Source: Dyadobacter chenhuakuii (GTDB lineage: Bacteria > Bacteroidota > Bacteroidia > Cytophagales > Spirosomataceae). Taken from it: DNA of 64,000 bases. Within the stretch, counting starts at the first letter, position 1. The number at the start of each line of letters is the position of its first letter. Positions 26,014 to 34,528 of this stretch are shown in pieces. The position numbers and the translations under genes were made by a program. The notes under the pieces were generated by a model. The model made no database searches. It was not told the origin of the DNA and was given only the letters and a program-made list of their open reading frames with translations. The stretch covers positions 3,782,001 through 3,846,000 of the forward strand of contig NZ_CP098805.1 of assembly GCF_023821985.2 (NCBI RefSeq), in the 5' to 3' direction.

Positions 26014-27488
26014 TACAAAGCCTCCTTCGTTAGCTCATTATTAACAGTCCGCCAGATTCCTAACGGGTTGGCATTTTTCAATTCTTCGGGTAAAAATCCA
26101 TCCGGCCAGTTCTGAAAGCTCATCGGGCGTACGAAACGCTTGATCGCATCAGAGCCTACGGATGTAAACTGACTGTTGCTTGATGACGGGAACGGTCCGC
26201 CGTGGTGCATGGATTTGCAAACTTCGACGCCGGTTGGAAAGTTGTTGAACAGGATCCGGCCGCATTTGTCGGTTACCAATCCGATCAGTTCTTCATTTTC
26301 TGCCAGATCTTCGTTCGTTGCCAGCAATGTGGCTGTTAACTGTCCGTGCAGCTTTCCTCCGACAGAAATCACTTCATCAATGTTCTCACATTTGATAATC
26401 AATGCGAACGGCCCGAAAACTTCTTCCTGCAATGCATCATTGTTCAGGAATGTTTGTGCGCTTACCGTGGCAACCGTCGCGCCGCCCTGTCCTTCCAAAA
26501 CTTCCGTTTCCGTGACCGCAAGAATCTCAACGCCTGGTTGCGTGGTTAGTTTTTTGCATCCTTTCTCATAGCTTTCTGCAATGCCTGCGTGCAGCATATG
26601 GGAAGGGGCGATTTTTATAATTTCTTCTTCCAATGCATTTTCAAATATTTCCAATGCAGGACTTTCAATGGCGATCACGATGCCCGGATTGGTGCAAAAC
26701 TGGCCTACTCCCAATGTTAATGAACCCGCATATTGTTTTGCCAATTCAGACGCCGAAGCCTCCAATTTATTTGGCAATAAAAACACAGGGTTAACACTGC
26801 CCATTTCGGCAAAAACCGGAATTGGATCAGGCCTTTTTGCAGAAATCTCAGCCAATGCAGTTCCGGCGCGGTAAGAACCTGTAAATCCAACCGCCTTAGT
26901 GATCGGGTGGCTTACCAGAAACTGCGATTCCTCATTGGTTTCGAAATATACGTGCGAAAAAGTGCCTTCCGGAAAACCGCTTTTCTTAACGCCCCTAGCG
27001 ATGGCCTCAGCCATGATCCACGAAGTTTCGGGATGGCCAGGATGCGCTTTCACCACGACCGGACAACCTGCCGCCATGGCGCTGGCCGTGTCACCGCCCG
27101 CCGTTGAGAATGCAAATGGGAAATTGCTCGCACCAAAAACAGCTACGGGCCCTAATGCAATGCTCGTTTTACGAATATCAGGCCTAGGAGGCGTTCTTTC
27201 AGCGTTCGCTGTGTCAATGCTCGCATCGAGCGGAGCGCCTTTTTCCAATGCATCGGCATAGCTTCTCCATTGAAAAATAGTCCGTGCTTTTTCGCCTGTC
27301 AAGCGTGCTTCGGGCAGGTTGGATTCTGCCTTTGCAGTTGCAATGAGCTCAGGACCAACGGCTTCAATCTCGTCTGCAATTGTGCGCATTAATGCCACAC
27401 GCTGCTGGATCGAGTGTTTTTTTATGATTACAAAAGCTTCGAGAGACTTTTGCAAAATGGCTTCCAGTTGTTCTTTTGAAGTTGTCAT
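26013..27488 (-). CDS. 2-oxoglutarate (ketoglutarate) semialdehyde dehydrogenase
   Basis: A 491-residue aldehyde dehydrogenase oxidising 2,5-dioxopentanoate to 2-oxoglutarate with NAD(P). The ALDH core is clear: the cofactor segment VVKAHPGHP, GFTGSYRAG, FAEMGSVNP with the general-base Glu, and the catalytic Cys in GVGQFCTNPG. The KAHPGHP motif and the C-terminal MHHGGPFPSSS fit the ketoglutarate-semialdehyde subgroup. Its stop overlaps the epimerase start. It is the final step of the hydroxyproline pathway and feeds the TCA cycle. Confidence 0.93.
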   Translation of the reverse strand: MTTSKEQLEAILQKSLEAFVIIKKHSIQQRVALMRTIADEIEAVGPELIATAKAESNLPEARLTGEKARTIFQWRSYADALEKGAPLDASIDTANAERTPPRPDIRKTSIALGPVAVFGASNFPFAFSTAGGDTASAMAAGCPVVVKAHPGHPETSWIMAEAIARGVKKSGFPEGTFSHVYFETNEESQFLVSHPITKAVGFTGSYRAGTALAEISAKRPDPIPVFAEMGSVNPVFLLPNKLEASASELAKQYAGSLTLGVGQFCTNPGIVIAIESPALEIFENALEEEIIKIAPSHMLHAGIAESYEKGCKKLTTQPGVEILAVTETEVLEGQGGATVATVSAQTFLNNDALQEEVFGPFALIIKCENIDEVISVGGKLHGQLTATLLATNEDLAENEELIGLVTDKCGRILFNNFPTGVEVCKSMHHGGPFPSSSNSQFTSVGSDAIKRFVRPMSFQNWPDGFLPEELKNANPLGIWRTVNNELTKEAL

Positions 27489-27579
27489 GGGCTGGTTAGG
27501 ATAATTTCTGTTTGTAAAAGTCGCAAAACGAATGCGAATCCAGCTTTAAAGTAAAGCCGGATTGCGCAATGCGACAATG

Positions 27580-28518
27580 TTATGCAACAGAAACTTCCGA
27601 AGACAAATTCAAATAATCAGGCAAAGCAGGCTGGGTTGCAATGGCTTGATCAATGATCGCAAGCACTTTTTCGCGCTCTGCGCCTTCGAGAACCAATCTT
27701 GGTGCCCGAACATATTCTGAGCCTATGCCTGCTTTTGTGGCGGCAAGCTTGATATTTTGAACCAGTTTTGGATGAATGTCCAGTTCAAGCAAAGGAAGAT
27801 ACCAACGGTAAACAGCCAATGCTTCTTTGTATAATCCGGCTTTCACCAAATTGAAAATCGCAACGGTTTCTTTCGGGAATGCATCTACCAAACCACCTAC
27901 AACGCCGTCGCAGCCCAGCATTACTTCTTCCATGATCAATGTATCCACACCGCAGAAAACCTTGAAACGGTCGCCGAAACGGTTATACAGGCGGGTAACA
28001 TTGCTTACGTCGCGCGTTGATTCTTTAATGGCATGCACATTTGGAACCTTCGCAAGTTCTTCAAACATCGCCAGCGTCACTTCAATTTTATAATCCACCG
28101 GATTGTTGTAGATCATCAATGGCAATGATGTGCTTTGCGCGATGGTTTTGAAATAAACAACCGTTTCATGGTCGTCTGCTTTATAACGCATCGGAGGCAA
28201 CACCATCAGACCGTCTGCACCCGCATCTTCGGCTTCTTTGGCAAGGCTTACCGCTTCGGCAGTCGATTGCTCGGCGATACACACAACGATCGGGAAATCC
28301 TGGGCAACAATGCTTTTTGCATATTTTACCAATTCCACTTTTTCCGCTTTTGTCAATGTGCTCGCTTCGCCCAGTGATCCTGAAACGATAGCGCCAGTGA
28401 CGCCAGCTTCGATCTGCACTTCCAGATTTTTACGGAAAAGATCAAAATCAATGCTGTCGTCTGATTTGAAAGGCGTTAGCAACGCCGGAAATACACCCTG
28501 CCAGGATTCCTTGTTCAT
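27580..28518 (-). CDS. DapA-family lyase, probable pyrroline-4-hydroxy-2-carboxylate deaminase
   Basis: A 312-residue TIM-barrel of the dihydrodipicolinate synthase/N-acetylneuraminate lyase family with Schiff-base Lys 165 in AIKEST and active-site Tyr 137 in MIYNNP. In hydroxyproline clusters this family deaminates 1-pyrroline-4-hydroxy-2-carboxylate to 2-oxoglutarate semialdehyde, the substrate of the next gene. It is the promoter-proximal gene of the cluster; a TAnnTTTG promoter lies 40 bases upstream. Lysine biosynthesis (true DapA) is a less likely alternative given the neighbours. Confidence 0.9.
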   Translation of the reverse strand: MNKESWQGVFPALLTPFKSDDSIDFDLFRKNLEVQIEAGVTGAIVSGSLGEASTLTKAEKVELVKYAKSIVAQDFPIVVCIAEQSTAEAVSLAKEAEDAGADGLMVLPPMRYKADDHETVVYFKTIAQSTSLPLMIYNNPVDYKIEVTLAMFEELAKVPNVHAIKESTRDVSNVTRLYNRFGDRFKVFCGVDTLIMEEVMLGCDGVVGGLVDAFPKETVAIFNLVKAGLYKEALAVYRWYLPLLELDIHPKLVQNIKLAATKAGIGSEYVRAPRLVLEGAEREKVLAIIDQAIATQPALPDYLNLSSEVSVA

Positions 28519-28557
28519 ATATTGATTGTGTTAACTATGAAAGATCTGATTTTTTGT

Positions 28558-28585
28558 CAAAGTTAATTGTTGGTTACCCGCCAAA
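28558..28585 (-). promoter_or_regulatory. Probable promoter of the hydroxyproline cluster
   Basis: On the minus strand, TTTG (28585-28582) and TAACTTTG (28565-28558) match the Bacteroidota -33 and -7 boxes; the spacer is 16 bases, slightly short of the usual 17-23. Transcription would begin near 28551, about 33 bases before the deaminase start codon. Confidence 0.55.
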
Positions 28586-28640
28586 CATTTCAGGTATTAA
28601 TCAATAATATACGAATTTTAACATAAAACGAAATCCGGCT

Positions 28641-30569
28641 TCAAGGTTTGTTTTCTACGAATACGACTTGCGCTCGATCGGCTTTTCTCACCTTTTTCAG
28701 GAAGTCGATCCAGGCAGGAAAATCCTTGGCATTGTAGCGCCCGCCGTTCATAACGACCTTCCGGGAGCAAAGGAGCTTGTTGTTTTCCAAAACCGTTTTG
28801 GATTCATAAGTGCCAAAAACCGAATTGATGTGAAAAGAAGGCAATGTGGTTTCCAGTTTATAATTCGCCGGAATGACATAAGACACCGTGTCAGAATCGG
28901 TAAAGTCGTAGACAGAGCCGGGCAGATAAAAGTCCGTAGTCCGCTCCGAAGTTGCGGGCAATTCAAATCCGCGACTTAGTAATGTTGGTTTAATGAAAAG
29001 TCGTGATCCCGTTTTGGTGGCGCAGTTGCGCACATTCAGGGATAATTTCTCGGTAATGGTTGGTTCTGTTTCCCGGCCTTCGAGAAGCTCGAAACGCTGC
29101 AAATCCAGACTTGGTAAATTGATCTGGTTCATAAGCCATTTCTTTTGCTCTTCTTTATTCCCGTTGTGAAAAACACTGTTGCGCGATTCCTGCTGCAAGC
29201 CTGCATATAATGTATGCACTTCCACTTGTCCGTTTCCTCCTTCGTCCAGGTTCACATTCGCGCGACTTTTCCGTGTGTTTTGATGTGATTTATAAACAGG
29301 CGTTTGCACCAGCTTCCCGCCTTCGGGCGTGACAAGCAATGCATAGCGGCTGCCTGTGAATGTGCCCATGAAGTTGGGGGTCGTGGTCTGGCTGGTGCAT
29401 TCGAGCCACATCGTGTCTTTTGCGACTACGGCGCAGGCGATGACGTGGTTGAACTGGCTGCTGGGAAAGTCAGGCTTCATCATGGCTTCACTGCCTGCTT
29501 TGATCAAGGCAACATAAGCAGGAATTCCCGCCTGGCGCAATGCAGCGACGGTAAAATTGCTCAGCGCTTTGCAATCGCCATAACCTTTGCTGGCAACCGT
29601 CATGGCATCAATCGTCTGCCAGCCGCCGATTCCCAGCTGAATGCTCACATAACGCGAGCGGGTTTGCATCCATTTGTATAGTTTTTCAACTTTTTCGCGA
29701 TCTGTTTTTGCATCCTTAATGACCGATTTTATTTCGGTAACCGTTGCAGGTGGAAGCACGTCGCGGCCTGCATTCAATGTGTGATAAAATTTACCAAAAT
29801 CAGCCCAGGTGTTAAAATTTCCCTGATAATCCTGCACTTCAAAATCAGAAGGCGCGGCCATCACGAGCGGCAAATAGTCCATCATGGGAAGCGGGTAGAA
29901 ATCGGTTGTTTTGGAAACGGCTTTGTTTCTGACAACCCAGGTGTAAACATCCGATCCGCCTTCCCCTTTGGTTTTCATCACCGGATTTACCCCATTATAT
30001 TCTTTGTAACGAAACTTGAAATCGGCTGGCGTTTTAATGGTGAACTGCGCGCGCTCAACGGCCGTCTTTTCATCAGACAGAGGCATCCAGCGCGGATAGA
30101 ACATCATATTTTTCTCCTTAGTCTCGTAATTGAACTCAATCGTGTACGGATAAGCATAGCTCTTTTTACCAAAATCGGCCAGTTTAACTCTTGCGTCGGT
30201 GATATTATCTCCGCCGCCGCCATAACCATAATCCGTAATGTCTGCGTTTTTGAGCTTTTTCTGAACTTTCCCGCCTGCATCATAAAGGATGCCGCTGATA
30301 TCGGTGATTTTGGTGAATTTATCATAACCCACAAGAAGCTGGCCATATTCATTTTCGCCCTTTTCATTCAGAATCGTAACAACTGTGCGCTTCTTGTGCC
30401 GTGCTTCTGCTTTTGAAATAATCTCAAAAAAATCTTCATCCAACCGCACAACCGCATTGGCACCGGCATTGAGTTCCGGACTTATTTTTGTGACGTCGAA
30501 TTCATCTTGCGCCTGAACCTGACATAGCATTGTGCACACTAAAAATAGAATAGAGAGTAAAAATCGCAT
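28641..30569 (-). CDS. DUF3857 and transglutaminase-domain exported protein
   Basis: A 642-residue protein with signal peptide (about 1-20, ending VQAQ). DUF3857 occupies roughly residues 50-230, then a transglutaminase-like domain (about 280-420) with the catalytic Cys in GYGDCKALS, His in FNHVIA and an acidic residue in WLECTSQ, and a C-terminal beta domain. The cysteine-protease-like core appears intact. Such proteins are common in Bacteroidota, with unknown substrate. The start lies 9 bases after the end of the gene at 30579, so they are co-transcribed paralogues. Confidence 0.88.
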   Translation of the reverse strand: MRFLLSILFLVCTMLCQVQAQDEFDVTKISPELNAGANAVVRLDEDFFEIISKAEARHKKRTVVTILNEKGENEYGQLLVGYDKFTKITDISGILYDAGGKVQKKLKNADITDYGYGGGGDNITDARVKLADFGKKSYAYPYTIEFNYETKEKNMMFYPRWMPLSDEKTAVERAQFTIKTPADFKFRYKEYNGVNPVMKTKGEGGSDVYTWVVRNKAVSKTTDFYPLPMMDYLPLVMAAPSDFEVQDYQGNFNTWADFGKFYHTLNAGRDVLPPATVTEIKSVIKDAKTDREKVEKLYKWMQTRSRYVSIQLGIGGWQTIDAMTVASKGYGDCKALSNFTVAALRQAGIPAYVALIKAGSEAMMKPDFPSSQFNHVIACAVVAKDTMWLECTSQTTTPNFMGTFTGSRYALLVTPEGGKLVQTPVYKSHQNTRKSRANVNLDEGGNGQVEVHTLYAGLQQESRNSVFHNGNKEEQKKWLMNQINLPSLDLQRFELLEGRETEPTITEKLSLNVRNCATKTGSRLFIKPTLLSRGFELPATSERTTDFYLPGSVYDFTDSDTVSYVIPANYKLETTLPSFHINSVFGTYESKTVLENNKLLCSRKVVMNGGRYNAKDFPAWIDFLKKVRKADRAQVVFVENKP

Positions 30570-30578
30570 CTTGGAGGT

Positions 30579-32651
30579 TTAGTTAGCCTTTTTCTTGATT
30601 ACCAGCGGTTGCGCATGCTTTTGGACTACACGTTCAAAGAACTCTTTTACGTCGTGGTATTCTTCGGCGTGAAAATTCGTTTTGGAAAGCACAATGACGC
30701 TGCTCACCTGGATCATATCACCTGACTGTCGCACCTGGTAAACAAATTTTCCGGCTTTTTCAGGAAGGCTTACAATTTCTGCCTTTGGCATTTCTTCCAG
30801 CACATAACCTGCCGGAAGCTTATAATTACCAATGAATGATTCCGACATTCCGCTGGTGAAATCAAGCGGATAGATCCGTTCTTTCGATTTCAACGGATTG
30901 CTTTCCCAGCGACCGGCCAGAATGGGATTGAAGTAAAACAAATCGGGTGACGCATTCTCGTCTTCCAGTTCAAAATCGCAGGCAACATTAACTGCTCCTT
31001 TCAAATCTTCATTTTTATTCTTCACAGCAATGTTGCTGATCTTCCACTCCGGTGACCGCTTTTTGAGCACTTCGTGATAAATGTCGTCAGCCTCTTTTAC
31101 ATATTTGTCGCGCCAGCGCAATGCTTCATAACCAGCAAAGGAAATGCTGTAATTTCCCTTTATGCTGCCATCTTCCGGTAGAATGTTCGCATTTACCATT
31201 TCCAGTTTGGTCTGCGCGTCCAGCGGTTTTATATCCAAGAACCGCCCCGATCCTTTTTTGGGAATAAGCCTGCCATATCCGTTCAATGTGTGCTCAGGAA
31301 GGAGGCCGAGCTTGGCATAAGGCTGTGTGGCGTCCAAAAAGTACTCTTTTCCGGCAACTTCAACGTGGCTGATCACATAATTGCAGCTTTCCAGAAGCGG
31401 AATTTCTTTCAAAAACCGGCCATTGGAACGTGTGCTGAGAATGACGGGATCCGCATTTAGATCCAGCTCCCGAAGCAGTGAGGTCAGAATCAGATTCACC
31501 TCAGTTGCATTGCCGGCTTTGTTTTCATATGCTTTCCTGACGCCATCTCTTGAACCCAGATAGGATGAACCGTCCCATTTCATGTGGCTTTGCAAATGCC
31601 GGTAAGCCAGCTCCATTTTTTCCTCGGGCGTCTTGGCGGTTAGCATAATTTCGTCGCGCTTGGCTTTGAGGAAAGAAGATTTCCGCAACTCTACACCAAA
31701 CCAGTTGGCCTCGTTCAATGTCTTTTCAACATCATCCCAGGTGTTTGAAAAATGCTTCGATATTTCACCGGGCACCTGAATGACGGAAAGCTCAAAATTG
31801 ACCTTTGACAGATAATCGCTTTCCGTTGTTATAAAAGGTTCGTTGACAAATGCAGGTGCATCTTTCACGACAAAACGATAGGCAATGCCGCGCCCGTTAA
31901 GCCTGGACGAGCCTACATGCACATCCGTAGGCTCCTGTTCGCTGATATACAGGGGCAGGTAACCGCTCATGGTTGTTTTATATTCCAGAAAAAAAGGGAT
32001 CGTAATGCGGAACTCACTCCACTTGCTCGGCACAGACGCCTGAAAAGTCCAGGGACTGGGCTTATCGCGGACGGTCAATGGCGTTGTGCGCCTGTAAGAA
32101 TATTCGATCACGGAACCCTTCCGTGCATTGGCAAGATTGAATTTGTAAGTATAATATTTGCCCGTGGCCTTTTCCCGCTTGATCGACTTCCGGTCCATCG
32201 CCGTTCGTACAAGCTGTCCGTTCTCCATATTATAGGTGAAGCCCTGAATGTCGTCCATCAATTCCTGATTTTCGGGCCCGCTGCCCTCGTAAGTAGTGAT
32301 CGCAACGGAAGCTCTGTCAAGGGCTGATTCTTTAAGGATTTTAATCCTAATCCAGGATTCCATCACCATTACCAGTCCGCGGATGTCGTCGTAGCGATAG
32401 GTAACTTCACCAAAATCATAGAGGTAAACCGCAGCAGCAGAGCTATCACCAGGAAATGCCGCCATTTCCACATCAGCACGATCCACAACCCCAAACTTCG
32501 GCTTGAAATCATCCTGGGCAGCAACATTAAAAGATAGGAAAGTGAGCATGGATAGGACGTAAACCTTCCACAAGACAACGCAGGACAGTCTGCACTGAAG
32601 TAAAAAATGAGTCATGCAACGAATAGAGAAAGAGGTAGAATTATTATGCAT
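30579..32651 (-). CDS. DUF3857 protein with degenerate transglutaminase domain
   Basis: A 690-residue exported protein related in architecture to its downstream neighbour. The transglutaminase region reads GNATEVNLILTSLLRE where active members have GNC or GDC, so the nucleophilic Cys is replaced by Ala; the later His region (YVISHVEV) and Asp region (YFLDAT) remain. A binding or structural role is more likely than catalysis. The annotated ATG at 32651 gives a long N-terminal region before the cleavage-like FNVAAQ; an internal ATG at codon 13 could be the real start. The gene is divergent from the oxidoreductase at 32833. Confidence 0.85.
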   Translation of the reverse strand: MHNNSTSFSIRCMTHFLLQCRLSCVVLWKVYVLSMLTFLSFNVAAQDDFKPKFGVVDRADVEMAAFPGDSSAAAVYLYDFGEVTYRYDDIRGLVMVMESWIRIKILKESALDRASVAITTYEGSGPENQELMDDIQGFTYNMENGQLVRTAMDRKSIKREKATGKYYTYKFNLANARKGSVIEYSYRRTTPLTVRDKPSPWTFQASVPSKWSEFRITIPFFLEYKTTMSGYLPLYISEQEPTDVHVGSSRLNGRGIAYRFVVKDAPAFVNEPFITTESDYLSKVNFELSVIQVPGEISKHFSNTWDDVEKTLNEANWFGVELRKSSFLKAKRDEIMLTAKTPEEKMELAYRHLQSHMKWDGSSYLGSRDGVRKAYENKAGNATEVNLILTSLLRELDLNADPVILSTRSNGRFLKEIPLLESCNYVISHVEVAGKEYFLDATQPYAKLGLLPEHTLNGYGRLIPKKGSGRFLDIKPLDAQTKLEMVNANILPEDGSIKGNYSISFAGYEALRWRDKYVKEADDIYHEVLKKRSPEWKISNIAVKNKNEDLKGAVNVACDFELEDENASPDLFYFNPILAGRWESNPLKSKERIYPLDFTSGMSESFIGNYKLPAGYVLEEMPKAEIVSLPEKAGKFVYQVRQSGDMIQVSSVIVLSKTNFHAEEYHDVKEFFERVVQKHAQPLVIKKKAN

Positions 32652-32832
32652 AATTGCAGCATTAATTTGATTTTAGCAAAAAATTTGTAACTGTTCGTAG
32701 ATTTTTTTTCACTCAAATCGGCCCAAATGCGAAAACAGATTTTAATGCCTATTTTTGCACCAAAATGAAGCTTTGCTTTGTTCAATAATTACCTATTCCT
32801 GCTAACCCGGAACATTAACATTTAACATTATT

Positions 32833-33924
32833 ATGTCATCTTTCGAAAATGGAAGTCCACTTCGCGTACTCGTAGTCGGTTGTGGCAATATGGGCGCTTC
32901 CCATGCATTTGCGTATCATTCGCTGGACGGTTTTGAAATCTGCGGAATCGTTTCAACCGGCAAAAGCAAAGAGGTTTTGAATGAAAAACTCGGCGGCGGT
33001 TATGCCCTTTTCAGCGATTATGAAACGGCATTGAAGGAAACCAAACCGGATGCGGTCTGCATTTCAACTTACCCGGACACGCATGAGGACTTTGCTGTAA
33101 AAGCATTGGAGCACGGCGCGCATGTTTTCATCGAAAAACCACTTGCTGACACCGTTGAAGGAGCTAAGCGCGTAGTAGAAGCTGCCAAAACGGCTGGCAA
33201 AAAAGTGGTTGTAGGCTACATTCTGCGCGTGCATCCATCGTGGGAACGTTTTGTTGCCGAAGCGCAAAACCTGGGCAAGCCGCTCGTAATGCGCATGAAC
33301 CTGAACCAGCAAAGCCACGGTTACATGTGGGGCGTTCACCGGAATTTGATGAAAAGCCTGAGCCCGATCGTGGATTGCGGCGTACATTATATAGATGTAA
33401 TGTGCCAGATGACGCGTTCCAAACCATTGCGTGTGAATGCAATTGGCGCGCGGTTAACGGAAGACATTCCTGCTGGAAATTACAATTACGGTCAGCTTCA
33501 AATTTGGTTTGAAGACGGTTCTGTGGGCTGGTATGAAGCTGGCTGGGGACCGATGATCAGTGAAACTGCATTCTTTGTAAAAGACGTGATCGGACCGAAA
33601 GGAAGCGTTTCTATCGTTGCGAAAGATGCGGGTGGGACTGGAAAATCGTCTTCCGTGGAAGCACATACGAAGACGGAGTCCATTCGCGTGCACCATGCGG
33701 ACCTGAATGATCAGGATGAATTTACGAAACAAGATTCCTGGATCAATCTGGACGACGAGCCGGATCATCAGGAGCTTTGCAACCGCGAGCAGCGTTATTT
33801 CCTGAATGCGATCAATGATGATTTCGACCTGACTGATCACCTACAAGACGCAGTCACAAGCTTGCAGATTGCCTTCGCCTGTGACGAGTCTGTGAAGACA
33901 GGACGCACCGTAGATCTGGTTTAA
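32833..33924 (+). CDS. Gfo/Idh/MocA family oxidoreductase
   Basis: A 363-residue cytoplasmic NAD(P)-dependent dehydrogenase. The Rossmann motif VVGCGNMGASH lies at about residues 14-24 and the family lysine in FIEKPLADT near residue 100; the C-terminal substrate domain contains the DCGVHYIDVM segment with the usual His. Likely substrate is a sugar or inositol derivative. It is a single gene, flanked by a divergent DUF3857 gene and closed by its own terminator. The upstream region contains TATTTTTG (a TAnnTTTG match) about 75 bases before the ATG, without a good -33 box. Confidence 0.9.
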   Translation: MSSFENGSPLRVLVVGCGNMGASHAFAYHSLDGFEICGIVSTGKSKEVLNEKLGGGYALFSDYETALKETKPDAVCISTYPDTHEDFAVKALEHGAHVFIEKPLADTVEGAKRVVEAAKTAGKKVVVGYILRVHPSWERFVAEAQNLGKPLVMRMNLNQQSHGYMWGVHRNLMKSLSPIVDCGVHYIDVMCQMTRSKPLRVNAIGARLTEDIPAGNYNYGQLQIWFEDGSVGWYEAGWGPMISETAFFVKDVIGPKGSVSIVAKDAGGTGKSSSVEAHTKTESIRVHHADLNDQDEFTKQDSWINLDDEPDHQELCNREQRYFLNAINDDFDLTDHLQDAVTSLQIAFACDESVKTGRTVDLV

Positions 33925-33937
33925 AATACATTATCTT

Positions 33938-33995
33938 AAATATAGCCCTGTTGGTTTTCGGTGACTTACCCGAAAATTAACAGGGCTATATTTTT
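33938..33995 (+). terminator. Long-stem terminator after the oxidoreductase
   Basis: Fifteen-base perfect arms AAATATAGCCCTGTT (33938-33952) and AACAGGGCTATATTT (33979-33993), with an inner TTTTCGG/CCGAAAA pairing, then a short T-run. It ends the oxidoreductase transcript. Confidence 0.9.
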
Positions 33996-34528
33996 AGTAA
34001 ACATGCGGTTAACTAATTGATTCCGAGCAAAAATTGATCAAATATGAGTGAATTTATGCAAACGTTTGCACAGATAATTTAATTTTTTCTCTGCTGGTCA
34101 TTCGAAATTTATTGTTATTTATTATAATATTGCAACGTCTTTTTAAGACTTTTAAAAATCTCAACCGACCCTTGATAATCGTATTGCATCTTTTTTCACT
34201 TTGAAGATCACGCAAATTCCTGGCATAACTTACTTGTCTGGCACCTCTCACAAATAAATTTTCGTTGCACCCATTAATGGCAACCAGAAATTTCTGAACA
34301 GTAAACACCCAAAAACCGAACATAGCCAGGAGCCAAAAGTTTGCGCTTTTAAAAATTGAACGAATTAAATAAATACCATAACTTTTAAAACATAACACAA
34401 ATAATTTTCCTCACCTTAAATAACTAATTAATGACGCAGAAAACATCCGATTGCCAGAATTCACTATGAAACAGTTAATTACCATTTGCCAACATTGCAT
34501 GAAAAACGTTTAACCAATACTAACCTAC
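33996..34528 (+). other. 533-bp AT-rich intergenic leader upstream of SusC pair 2
   Basis: No convincing gene lies here. A 114-codon minus-strand frame (34054-34398) exists but has poor coding character. The region holds a LacI-type operator at 34057. I see no exact TAnnTTTG match, so the promoter of the SusC/SusD operon is not located. The leader is long enough for additional control elements or a small RNA. Confidence 0.6.
34057..34070. promoter_or_regulatory. LacI/GalR-family operator-like palindrome
   Basis: TGCAAACGTTTGCA is a perfect 14-bp palindrome with the central CG and the TGnAAnCGnTTnCA pattern bound by LacI/GalR-family repressors and CcpA-like proteins. It lies about 460 bases upstream of the SusC gene and 60 bases past the preceding terminator. 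No LacI-family gene is in the window, so a regulator would act from elsewhere. Confidence 0.6.

Noticed and set aside
27580..28518. Dihydrodipicolinate synthase for lysine biosynthesis
   Set aside because: Family match is right, but its place at the head of a complete hydroxyproline cluster favours the deaminase role.
34054..34398. 114-codon minus-strand open frame in the leader of SusC pair 2
   Set aside because: Composition is AT-driven, the product has no domain-like pattern, and it faces away from any operon; it is more likely chance in a long AT-rich leader.
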